This document shows, piece after piece, positions 34,106 through 41,240 of a DNA stretch of 64,000 nt. This stretch comes from Flavobacterium tiangeerense (GTDB lineage Bacteria; Bacteroidota; Bacteroidia; Flavobacteriales; Flavobacteriaceae): contig NZ_VLKO01000004.1 in NCBI RefSeq assembly GCF_007830355.1, forward strand, positions 1 to 64,000. Direction: 5' to 3'. The position numbers and the translations under genes are program-made. Position 1 is the stretch's first letter, and every line of letters begins with the position of its first letter. The notes under the pieces were generated by a model that saw only the letters and a program-made list of their open reading frames with translations, was not told where the DNA came from and made no database searches.

Positions 34106-34579
34106 TTATTCTAAATATCTTCTTAACTTCCAAGCCATTGTTTCATGATCTTTCATTAATCCTGTAAGAAAATCAGCTGTTCCAGCATCATTATTTTTGT
34201 TGTCGCAGGTATCAATATCTTCTCTTAACTGTACAATTAACGTTTCATGATCTTTTACAAGTTCTTGTAGCATTTCTTTTTGAACTGGGTATACATTAGG
34301 AGATTCTTTTATAACAGATAATTTACTAAACTCGCTCATAGTCCCAATTGTTTTTCCGCCTAATTTGCTTATTCGTTCGGCCGTTTCATCAATCGAAACT
34401 TCAAGCTCAGTATATTGAGCTTCAAATAATTGATGCAATTCCATAAAACTTTGCCCAGATACGTTCCAATGAAATTTTCTAAGTTTTATATACAAAGTCA
34501 TTTCATTTGCTAAAAGCCATGACAAAATGGTAATACTACTTTTTAAGTGCGCTTCGGTGATTCCAATGTTTAGTTTCAT
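34106..34579 (-). CDS. dps: Dps family DNA-binding ferritin-like protein
   Basis: 157 residues, the usual Dps length. The ferroxidase ligands lie in the family motif KFHWNVSGQSFMELHQLFEAQYTEL followed by VSIDETAERISKLGG; a late segment is DFLTGLMKDHETMAWKLRRYL. Dps assembles into a 12-mer shell that oxidises iron with hydrogen peroxide and protects DNA in starvation and oxidative stress. A weak -7 box CACCTTTG lies at 34658-34665. Confidence 0.95.
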   Translation of the reverse strand: MKLNIGITEAHLKSSITILSWLLANEMTLYIKLRKFHWNVSGQSFMELHQLFEAQYTELEVSIDETAERISKLGGKTIGTMSEFSKLSVIKESPNVYPVQKEMLQELVKDHETLIVQLREDIDTCDNKNNDAGTADFLTGLMKDHETMAWKLRRYLE

Positions 34580-34801
34580 AATGAGTTTTTTTATAAATAA
34601 TTATTGATTGTTTTTAACCAGATATTTTTTGTCCTGTAATCAAGAATTAAATTTTTACAAAGGTGAATATTGTATAGTAATTTTATATTACATTATTAAT
34701 TCAAAAAGTTATATGATTAACATTTTCTATTCCTTGTTTAATTGTTTATTTGTGATTTTTTTCAATGAACTTGAAATTAATACCAATCGAGTAGGTCCTG
34801 A

Positions 34802-35137
34802 TTATGGAGTATTAGATTCGTTTTCATATAAAGAAGAATAGTTTATTGTAATATTTTTTTCTCCAATTGAATCAAAAAAATCTTCAAGACGCTGAATGTG
34901 CTCTTTTGTAAATTGTAAATGAGTTGTAAGTGCATCCGAAATTTCCTTACTCGCTGCTTTCTGGATCAATATGGGAATCGAAATTAAAAGTGATTTTTCA
35001 GAAAAGTATATGTCTTGTAATTCCTCAAGATAAATATTTCGACAGGTTTGATTTTTAGGTCCTACAAACTCTAAATCACTTTTATTTGGATAATTATTTT
35101 TCAATAATTCAAGCCTATTAATTTTTGAATTTCTCAT
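34802..35137 (-). CDS. Shortened YciF/DUF892-like ferritin-like protein
   Basis: 111 residues. The region about 33-95 matches the first half of DUF892: YLEELQDIYFSEKSLLISIP, LTTHLQFTKEHIQRLEDFF and DSIGEK. Full-length YciF proteins have about 160-170 residues with two more helices carrying the other metal ligands (the CxAMxGL region). These are missing, and I find no remnant downstream, so this is not a simple frameshift. It may be a short natural variant. It sits between dps and a small membrane protein gene. Confidence 0.7.
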   Translation of the reverse strand: MRNSKINRLELLKNNYPNKSDLEFVGPKNQTCRNIYLEELQDIYFSEKSLLISIPILIQKAASKEISDALTTHLQFTKEHIQRLEDFFDSIGEKNITINYSSLYENESNTP

Positions 35138-35304
35138 TTTATGAACTTTTTGGAATTTATGAATAATTAAAAAAAATCCTATTTACACGCATTTTAAATA
35201 CAAAACATCTTGAAGTTCTTTTAAATTAATTGATATTTTAAAAAAATAGCATATTACAATTAATTTAATTTTGATTCATAGAAAATCAAACAGGTTAATT
35301 CAAT

Positions 35305-35499
35305 TTATGATTCGTCCTTAGTAGTACGAACTAAACTGATTCCTGAAATAAAAAATACAGCACCAAGAATACCGTATATCAGTAAAGGTTTTACAGATTC
35401 AAAATCAGAATTTGCTGATGAGAATAACATAGCTGTATAAATTAATCCACCTATCCCAAGGACGGTGAGTATTGTTCCAAAAATTCTTTTGATGTTCAT
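35305..35499 (-). CDS. Small two-helix membrane protein
   Basis: 64 residues: TILTVLGIGGLIYTAMLF and LLIYGILGAVFFISGISLV are two transmembrane helices, with a short loop and the tail RTTKDES. Similar small membrane proteins are common in flavobacterial stress clusters as I recall, but no function is known. Confidence 0.72.
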   Translation of the reverse strand: MNIKRIFGTILTVLGIGGLIYTAMLFSSANSDFESVKPLLIYGILGAVFFISGISLVRTTKDES

Positions 35500-35611
35500 T
35501 TTTTTATAATTTAGTTAAACAAAAATAGTTGTAAAGAACTCCGTTATTGTTGTACAATTTTTTATATTACTTATATCATTCACACAAAATGATTTAAGGT
35601 CTTTTTTACAG

Positions 35612-35670
35612 TAAAAAAAAACGCTTTAGCTTTCAATTTTAAATATTTTTAAAATTGAAAGCTAAAGCGT
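35612..35670 (-). terminator. Intrinsic terminator of the AraC-kinase-regulator operon
   Basis: A perfect 20-bp stem (35621-35640 with 35651-35670) around a 10-nt loop, with a 9-base T run on the minus strand. It starts 28 bp past the response regulator stop. Confidence 0.92.
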
Positions 35671-35697
35671 AACTGTAATATAATAGAAGAGAAAAAT

Positions 35698-36132
35698 CTA
35701 CATTCTATCCATGTACCATTGAAGTTCTTTTTCTAATTTTTGATACTTAAAAATCGTAGAAATTATTTTTTCTAATCGTAAAAAAGCAGTTTCACTTTTT
35801 ACCACATAATCAAATGCCTTGTGATGCATGCATTGCACTGCAACTTCTATCTTATCCTGAGATGAAAGCATTATGACAGGAATATTTGAATTTAATTCTT
35901 TTATTTTATCTAATGTTTGCAAGCCATTCATAGCACCAATTACAATGCCATCTAGTTGAAAATCAAGGATAACTAAATCTGGTAAATGATTTAAATTTTC
36001 TATACACTTTTCGCCAGTAGGATAGGTTTCTATTACAAAATTTGTGTTTTGATTAAATTCAATTTCCAATGATTTTAAAAAAAAAGCATCATCATCTACT
36101 AGAAAAATCTTAATTTTATTTTCGTTTATCAC
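35698..36132 (-). CDS. Single-domain response regulator
   Basis: 144 residues from a GTG at 36132 that overlaps the kinase stop as GTGA; the longer frame runs into the kinase gene with an Arg/Lys-rich stretch not seen in receivers. The receiver domain is complete: IFLVDDD (acidic pair), LVILDF (phospho-Asp), IMLSS (Ser/Thr switch) and YVVKSE (Lys). No output domain, only a helical tail (KYQKLEKELQWYMDRM). Probably a phosphate acceptor or shuttle fed by the Hpt domain of the adjacent hybrid kinase. Confidence 0.88.
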   Translation of the reverse strand: MINENKIKIFLVDDDAFFLKSLEIEFNQNTNFVIETYPTGEKCIENLNHLPDLVILDFQLDGIVIGAMNGLQTLDKIKELNSNIPVIMLSSQDKIEVAVQCMHHKAFDYVVKSETAFLRLEKIISTIFKYQKLEKELQWYMDRM

Positions 36133-38597
36133 TTTTTTGTATTTTTTATAATGTTTAATTCTTCTTCTAATTCTCCACAAGCTTGCAAACAGATTTCTTC
36201 TAATTGTAATACTAATTCGTCAATTTCATTTAATTTTTCTTGTGAATTTGCAAACTCCTGAATTCTTTTGGCGATATCCTCAAAGTCAGTACTAATACCC
36301 ATAATAGAGAATGAAGGAATCATTTTATGTGCCGCTGCAGCCAATAATTGCCAATTTTGTTCTGCAAAACTTTGTTTAATTGTATTTATTAATGTGGGTG
36401 TCTGAGCAAGATATAAATCAATCATTTCCATCATAAGTTCTGGATTTGATTTTGTTTTTTGATTTAAGTATACCAAGTCAATACAGCGAATTTTTTTTAC
36501 TGTTTTATCTATATTCTCGTTTAATTTAGCCGATAGTTTAGCCAATTTTGGTTTTTTAAGAATACCAACAATTTTACTATACAACAACCTTTCATCTACG
36601 GGTTTTGCAAGATAGTCATTCATTCCTACAGCTTTACATTTATCTAAATCTACTGTTGTTACATCAGCAGTTAGTGCAATTATAGGTATTTGTGACTGCA
36701 TTTTAATTCTTATATATTCAGTTGCTTCAAATCCATTCATTTCAGGCATTTGTAAATCCATTAAAATGATGTCATACGCTTTATCTTTTAGCATTTCAAT
36801 GGCAATTTTTCCGTTTTCTGCAACATCACGTTCAAAACCAAAATCATCTAGAACAGTTTTCATTAACAATTGGTTCAGTGCAATGTCTTCAACCACTAGT
36901 ACTTTGATATTTTTAATTTCTGAGTCTAATTCGAGTAAATCATTCTCAAGAGCAGCGTCGGCATTAGTTTTTTGAAAACTCAATGAAAAGCTAAAACTAG
37001 AACCTTTTTTTACTTTACTTTTTACTCTTATTTTACCGCCTTGTAATTCAACAAGTTGTTTAACAATGGCTAATCCTAATCCTGTACCGCCATACATTCT
37101 TGATGTTCCGCTTGATGCCTGATTAAAATTTTCAAAAATATGGTCTAATTTATCCTCTGGAATTCCTATTCCGGTATCTGAAACAGTAAACTCAATAACC
37201 ACACGGTCAACATCTTCAAAAACAAGTTGCACACTTACTGTTATTTTACCTTTTTGGGTAAACTTTACAGCATTATTGACTAAGTTCAAGATAATTTGAT
37301 GCAATCGCACAGGATCACCCACTAATACATCAGGGATGTGATCATCATAATCTTGAATAAGTTTAAGATTTTTTTCTTGGATTTTATTTTCAAATAAATG
37401 AAGCATGGATTCAAGCGAAGCATTCAATTTGAAAGGTTTTTTCTCAAAAGTCATTTTGCCAGAATCTACCTTGGCAAGGTCCAAGATATCATTAATCAAA
37501 ACGATTAATGCATCACCACTCATTTTTATAGCATTGATGTATTCTAATTGTTTTACAGTCAAATCGGTTTTTAAAACAACTTTTGTGAATCCAATAATAG
37601 CATTCATCGGAGTCCTAATTTCATGACTCATATTAGATAAAAATTGTTGTTTTGATTTTACTGCATTCTCTGCAATTATAGCAGCACTTTCGGCATTTTT
37701 TTTAGCTTCTTCTGCGATTTCGGTAGCTAATTCAGCAAATACTCGTGCTTCTATCAGGGCTGATGCTATTTTTTTTTGTTCTGTTACATCTCTCGCTACT
37801 ATAACTACACCAGCCACTTCTCCTTGCGCATCTTTGTATACAGAACCGTTGCAAAGTACATCAGTTAATTTTCCATTTTTATGCTTGATGGTAAGCGGCA
37901 AATTAGAAACGCTTCCTTTATCAAATACCTCTTTATGAACTTCGCGAGCATTCTTTTTTTCGGTAAAATAATCAAAAAAATCAGATCCAGTAAGTTCTTC
38001 TCTAGACATTCCAGTACTGTTTACCAAGGCCTGATTCATATCCGTAATCTTACCTTTGGTGTTCAAAGTAACTAGCGGATCTTGACTGGCTTCAATTAAA
38101 CTCAAAGTATACTGAGATGCTAGAATTGCAGAGTTATTAAGTTTTTCAAGTTCTTTATTAAGGTCTTGTTGTTTTTCTTTTTCTTTATGAGCTTCCTCTA
38201 ATTCAATAGACCATTTTTGTTTTGAGGTTTCACGTACAACAAAAATAACACCAATTAATTTTCCTTCGTTATCTTTAAAAGGTGTTCCATTACATAAGAT
38301 GGGTATTAAATTACCAGCTTCACCTTTAATTTCTAATGCTTGATCGTATAGAGATCCTTTTTGGCAAACTATTGATATAAGATTTCGAACTTGCTGAACG
38401 GGATGACAATAATCTTCAAAATTGGAATACAGTATATTTTCACGTTCTTTTCCAATAATTAATGAAGTTGCTTTATTGAAATCAATAATTTCACCTTTTA
38501 TGTTTACAATAAATATAGGCTCTAGTATAGACTCTATTAAATTTCGGTTATACTGAACATCGTTATTTTCCTGGATTTTTCCATTTTTGCAATACAT
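36129..38597 (-). CDS. PAS-PAS hybrid histidine kinase with receiver and Hpt domains
   Basis: 822 residues, no transmembrane segment. PAS domains at about 18-130 and 165-280 (both with LCNGxxxKDxxG and VVREtS/VARDVTEQ ends). HisKA at about 315-385 with FLSNMSHEIRTPMNAIIGF (His near 325). ATPase at about 425-545 (NLVNNAVKFT, DTGIGI, GGTGLGLAIVKQL). Receiver at about 566-685 (VEDIALNQ, ILMDLQMPEMNG, PVDERLL). Hpt at about 725-815 with AAAHKMIPS. A cytosolic sensor with an internal phosphorelay that can pass phosphate to the following regulator. It begins 2 bp after the AraC-type gene. Confidence 0.95.
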   Translation of the reverse strand: MYCKNGKIQENNDVQYNRNLIESILEPIFIVNIKGEIIDFNKATSLIIGKERENILYSNFEDYCHPVQQVRNLISIVCQKGSLYDQALEIKGEAGNLIPILCNGTPFKDNEGKLIGVIFVVRETSKQKWSIELEEAHKEKEKQQDLNKELEKLNNSAILASQYTLSLIEASQDPLVTLNTKGKITDMNQALVNSTGMSREELTGSDFFDYFTEKKNAREVHKEVFDKGSVSNLPLTIKHKNGKLTDVLCNGSVYKDAQGEVAGVVIVARDVTEQKKIASALIEARVFAELATEIAEEAKKNAESAAIIAENAVKSKQQFLSNMSHEIRTPMNAIIGFTKVVLKTDLTVKQLEYINAIKMSGDALIVLINDILDLAKVDSGKMTFEKKPFKLNASLESMLHLFENKIQEKNLKLIQDYDDHIPDVLVGDPVRLHQIILNLVNNAVKFTQKGKITVSVQLVFEDVDRVVIEFTVSDTGIGIPEDKLDHIFENFNQASSGTSRMYGGTGLGLAIVKQLVELQGGKIRVKSKVKKGSSFSFSLSFQKTNADAALENDLLELDSEIKNIKVLVVEDIALNQLLMKTVLDDFGFERDVAENGKIAIEMLKDKAYDIILMDLQMPEMNGFEATEYIRIKMQSQIPIIALTADVTTVDLDKCKAVGMNDYLAKPVDERLLYSKIVGILKKPKLAKLSAKLNENIDKTVKKIRCIDLVYLNQKTKSNPELMMEMIDLYLAQTPTLINTIKQSFAEQNWQLLAAAAHKMIPSFSIMGISTDFEDIAKRIQEFANSQEKLNEIDELVLQLEEICLQACGELEEELNIIKNTKK

Positions 38598-38599
38598 AT

Positions 38600-39181
38600 C
38601 TATAAGTTGTTTTTGTGATTTCCAATTTCTTCAATTGGACTTCTCCTTTTATCTTTTAATTTTTTAAAATGTGAAGGAGATAAGCCTGTCACTTTTTTAA
38701 ACTGGCTCGAAAGATGGGCTACACTACTGTAATTCATTTTCCAAGCAATTTCAGTAATGTTTAATTCTCCGTAAATTATAAGCTCTTTAATGCGCTCAGT
38801 TTTATGTGAAATAATAAATTGTTCAATAGTAGTACCTTGAACCTCAGAAAATAAATTTGATAAATAGGTGTAATCATGGTTTAACTGCTGACTTAAATAA
38901 TCTGAAAAGTTAATTTTAATGACCTCCGTTGAGTGGTGTACCATCTGGATAATGACATTTTTTATTTTTTCTATCAACATAGATTTTTTATCATCCATCA
39001 ATTCAAGTCCTGAATCAAGAAGTGCAGCTTTTAAGATTTGTCTTTGCTCCATAGATATGTTTTCCATGATTTCGACTTCTCCTAAATCAACAACCACAAA
39101 ATGGAGTTTCAGCTTTTTTAACTCTTCTTTGACAGCAATTTTACAACGATTGCTCACCATGTATTTAATGTATAGTTTCAA
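38600..39181 (-). CDS. AraC-family regulator with HMA-like N-terminus
   Basis: 193 residues. Residues about 1-40 (KLYIKYMVSNRCKIAVKEEL, VVVDLGEVEI) resemble the ferredoxin-like heavy-metal-associated fold, with only one of the two usual Cys. The AraC double helix-turn-helix is at about 85-185: SQQLNHDYTYLSNLFSEVQG and NITEIAWKMNYSSVAHLSSQFKKVTGLSPSHFKK. The frame begins at a TTG (39181) inside a perfect -7-like TATATTTG; the ATG at 39160 is the alternative. I keep the longer form because I recall the KLYIKxM beginning as conserved in relatives. It is probably the output regulator of the operon. Confidence 0.85.
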   Translation of the reverse strand: MKLYIKYMVSNRCKIAVKEELKKLKLHFVVVDLGEVEIMENISMEQRQILKAALLDSGLELMDDKKSMLIEKIKNVIIQMVHHSTEVIKINFSDYLSQQLNHDYTYLSNLFSEVQGTTIEQFIISHKTERIKELIIYGELNITEIAWKMNYSSVAHLSSQFKKVTGLSPSHFKKLKDKRRSPIEEIGNHKNNL

Positions 39182-39546
39182 ATATATTTATTTAATGTTG
39201 TGTTAGTAACGTGTTTAATTTATGTAAGTTACGTTAATTAATTTTATACAGCTATCAAATAAATTTAATTTTCACAAATACTAATTATTCAGAAAATTAA
39301 TTTTAGAACCGTATAAAAAAAATAGTACAATACAATTATCGAAATAATTCAATCAAATATTTAGTTCGTTATTTCGATAATGTAAAATTATACAAAGTCA
39401 ACATTTTATTTGTTATATAATTAAAGTGAAAATTTGTGAAATAATTTAGGTTAAATATTTCAGAAAAATCGAAAATAGCACTTGATTTTGAATTCTTTAC
39501 AAGATAAAATATATCAAAATAGGATACTTCGAAATTAAATGAATTA
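39182..39546. other. 365-bp intergenic region with a large palindrome
   Basis: Very AT-rich. The main feature is the inverted repeat at 39335-39381. A TATATTTG box at 39179-39186 borders the region. No gene seen. Confidence 0.55.
39335..39381. repeat. Perfect 13-bp inverted repeat, 21-nt spacer
   Basis: ATTATCGAAATAA (39335-39347) and TTATTTCGATAAT (39369-39381). No T run follows, so it is not a terminator. It lies about 150 bp upstream of the AraC-kinase operon and may be an operator or a dispersed repeat. Confidence 0.65.
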
Positions 39547-40026
39547 TTAATTTATATTAATAGTATCATTCCAGTCCAATGATTTTATGGAGGAAACCTT
39601 ATTAGTAGATGTCATTGTGACCCTTAATTCTTTGTTGGCAACATTTTTAGAATAAAGTGCTTTGTATCTAAAAATAATGGAATTATCGCTTTTAATTGTA
39701 TAGGCTTCGATAAGTTTTAAATCCTCAAATGTGCCGTAATATTGTCTAAATCGTTGACACGTTTTAGTAAGTCTTTCTTGTGTGGTATTTTGAATCACTG
39801 ATGGTGTTGCTTCATCAGGCGTAAAAGGTTTAAATTTAGAGGTGTTACACGTCATTAAAACACGTTTACCCAGTTCATAAGCCTTGATCTTTTGAGTATC
39901 ATTAATATCACCTACAGCTATTTTTATTATAGTTGATGCCGTTTTAGGATTCGTAGTAATATTTTTGTTGGTTTTACAGCCAATAACAACCAATAGAATA
40001 GCTGTAAGAAAAATTAATTTTTTCAT
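39547..40026 (-). CDS. Hypothetical lipoprotein
   Basis: 159 residues. Lipoprotein signal MKKLIFLTAILLVVIGC, then a small domain with IKAYELGKRVLMTCNTSKFKP, ERLTKTCQRFRQYYG and LIEAYTIKSDNSIIFRYKALYSK. I do not recognise the domain; the shape recalls NTF2-like or DUF3887-like periplasmic domains. The start overlaps the M23 peptidase gene by 4 bp (ATGA), so the two are translationally coupled. Confidence 0.78.
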   Translation of the reverse strand: MKKLIFLTAILLVVIGCKTNKNITTNPKTASTIIKIAVGDINDTQKIKAYELGKRVLMTCNTSKFKPFTPDEATPSVIQNTTQERLTKTCQRFRQYYGTFEDLKLIEAYTIKSDNSIIFRYKALYSKNVANKELRVTMTSTNKVSSIKSLDWNDTININ

Positions 40027-40697
40027 ATTTTAAGTAATAGGTTAGGATCGGGACAATTTTCTAGATAAAAATCTAAATCTTTTTTACTACAAACACCTGG
40101 ATAATCTCCATGCATTTCTTGTATGTTTTTTATAATTTGAAAGTGTAGGTGAGGAGCATAATCTCCGTTTACAGCGGCTTCACCAAGTGTAGCTAGCAAC
40201 TGACCTTTTGCAAAGAAATCACCAACTGCAATATTTTTTAAACTATCTAGACTTAAATGTCCATAAAGAGTATAGAATAAATGTTCTTCAAGAGCGTGTT
40301 CTAGAATTATTGTAGGTCCATAATCTCCTAGACCAGTGTTGTAATTAAAACTATGAACAGTGCCATCAAGAGCTGCTAATACTGACGTTCCTGCTTTTAT
40401 CCACAAGTCTAGTCCTAAGTGAATGTTCCTTTCTTCAATATTAGGATCATTAAAAATACCAGAACGCTTGTACAAATCTCTTGTTTCATTGTAACCTCCA
40501 TAAGCTACTTTAGCATTTTTTTCTAATAAATAATGGTCTATGTAATTCTCAAATTCGGGGGCATTTTTCAATTGTAGGTTTTGAAAATGAGTATTGTCTA
40601 CTGATAAATCCAGTGGAATATAATCACTATATGGAATTGTATTTTCAATTACTTTACAATCATGAATATCTTTTAGTATGTTTTCTAACGGTTGCAT
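40023..40697 (-). CDS. M23 family metallopeptidase
   Basis: 224 residues without signal peptide. A LytM/M23 domain covers about 80-200: NIHLGLDLWIKAGTSVLAALDG (first zinc ligands His and Asp), YGHLSLDSL, VGDFFAKGQLLATLGE and APHLHFQI (last zinc His). Such enzymes cut peptidoglycan cross-links, but the apparent lack of a signal peptide suggests either unusual export or a cytosolic substrate. Coupled to the lipoprotein gene that follows. Confidence 0.88.
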   Translation of the reverse strand: MQPLENILKDIHDCKVIENTIPYSDYIPLDLSVDNTHFQNLQLKNAPEFENYIDHYLLEKNAKVAYGGYNETRDLYKRSGIFNDPNIEERNIHLGLDLWIKAGTSVLAALDGTVHSFNYNTGLGDYGPTIILEHALEEHLFYTLYGHLSLDSLKNIAVGDFFAKGQLLATLGEAAVNGDYAPHLHFQIIKNIQEMHGDYPGVCSKKDLDFYLENCPDPNLLLKI

Positions 40698-40719
40698 GTT
40701 TTTTTTTCATTAAAAATAT

Positions 40720-40755
40720 AAAAAAATGCCAATATAGCGAGGCTATATTGGCATT
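40720..40755 (-). terminator. Intrinsic terminator of the ABM gene
   Basis: AATGCCAATATAGC and GCTATATTGGCATT around a 3-nt loop, with a T run on the minus strand. Confidence 0.85.
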
Positions 40756-40805
40756 ATAACAATTAATTAAGACGTTTTCTTAAATCAAATATTTTTTTGA
40801 CATAC

Positions 40806-41099
40806 TTATTTTACTGCAAGTAAGTCTACAAATTCTATTACAGGATCTTTTGATAAAAGCGTTCCTGCATTTGCCATTAAAGCTTCGGCTATTTTACCTG
40901 CCAAATGTGCTTTTCGACCTTCTTCAGTTTCAAAGGTGTCAAAAATTCCAAATGTTGAAGTTCCTATTTGCCATCCGTACCAATTCACCGTTTCGGGTTC
41001 ATCCAATACTAATGGTAGGGCACTTTTTAAAAATGCTGCCACTTCAGCTTCTTTTCCTTCTTTGGCTTCTAGACGAGCTAATAATGCGTATTTTTCCAT
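40806..41099 (-). CDS. Antibiotic biosynthesis monooxygenase (ABM) domain protein
   Basis: 97 residues, a single ferredoxin-like ABM domain: YALLARLEAKEGKEAEVAAFL, TVNWYGWQIGTSTFGIFDTFETEEGRKAHL and MANAGTLLSKDPVIEFVDLL. Relatives such as YgiN act on quinols or have no shown activity. A single-gene unit with its own terminator. Confidence 0.9.
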   Translation of the reverse strand: MEKYALLARLEAKEGKEAEVAAFLKSALPLVLDEPETVNWYGWQIGTSTFGIFDTFETEEGRKAHLAGKIAEALMANAGTLLSKDPVIEFVDLLAVK

Positions 41100-41190
41100 A
41101 ATTATTTTAGTTTTAGTAAAGATAATTAAATGGGAAGTTGTGCGGTAGAGTTTAACTTTTGTTGAGGATTGTTTTTTTAGAAAAATTAGG

Positions 41191-41224
41191 TTAAAAAAAA
41201 ACCAATCTGATTTAGATTGGTTTT
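41191..41224 (-). terminator. Intrinsic terminator of the fused E1 gene
   Basis: AAAACCAATCT and AGATTGGTTTT around a 5-nt loop, with a T run on the minus strand, 17 bp past the stop. Confidence 0.85.
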
Positions 41225-41240
41225 TAACTTATTTAAAAAA

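Noticed and set aside
34608..34841. 77-codon plus-strand frame upstream of dps
   Set aside because: It runs antisense through the dps promoter region and the end of the YciF-like gene, with no recognisable feature.
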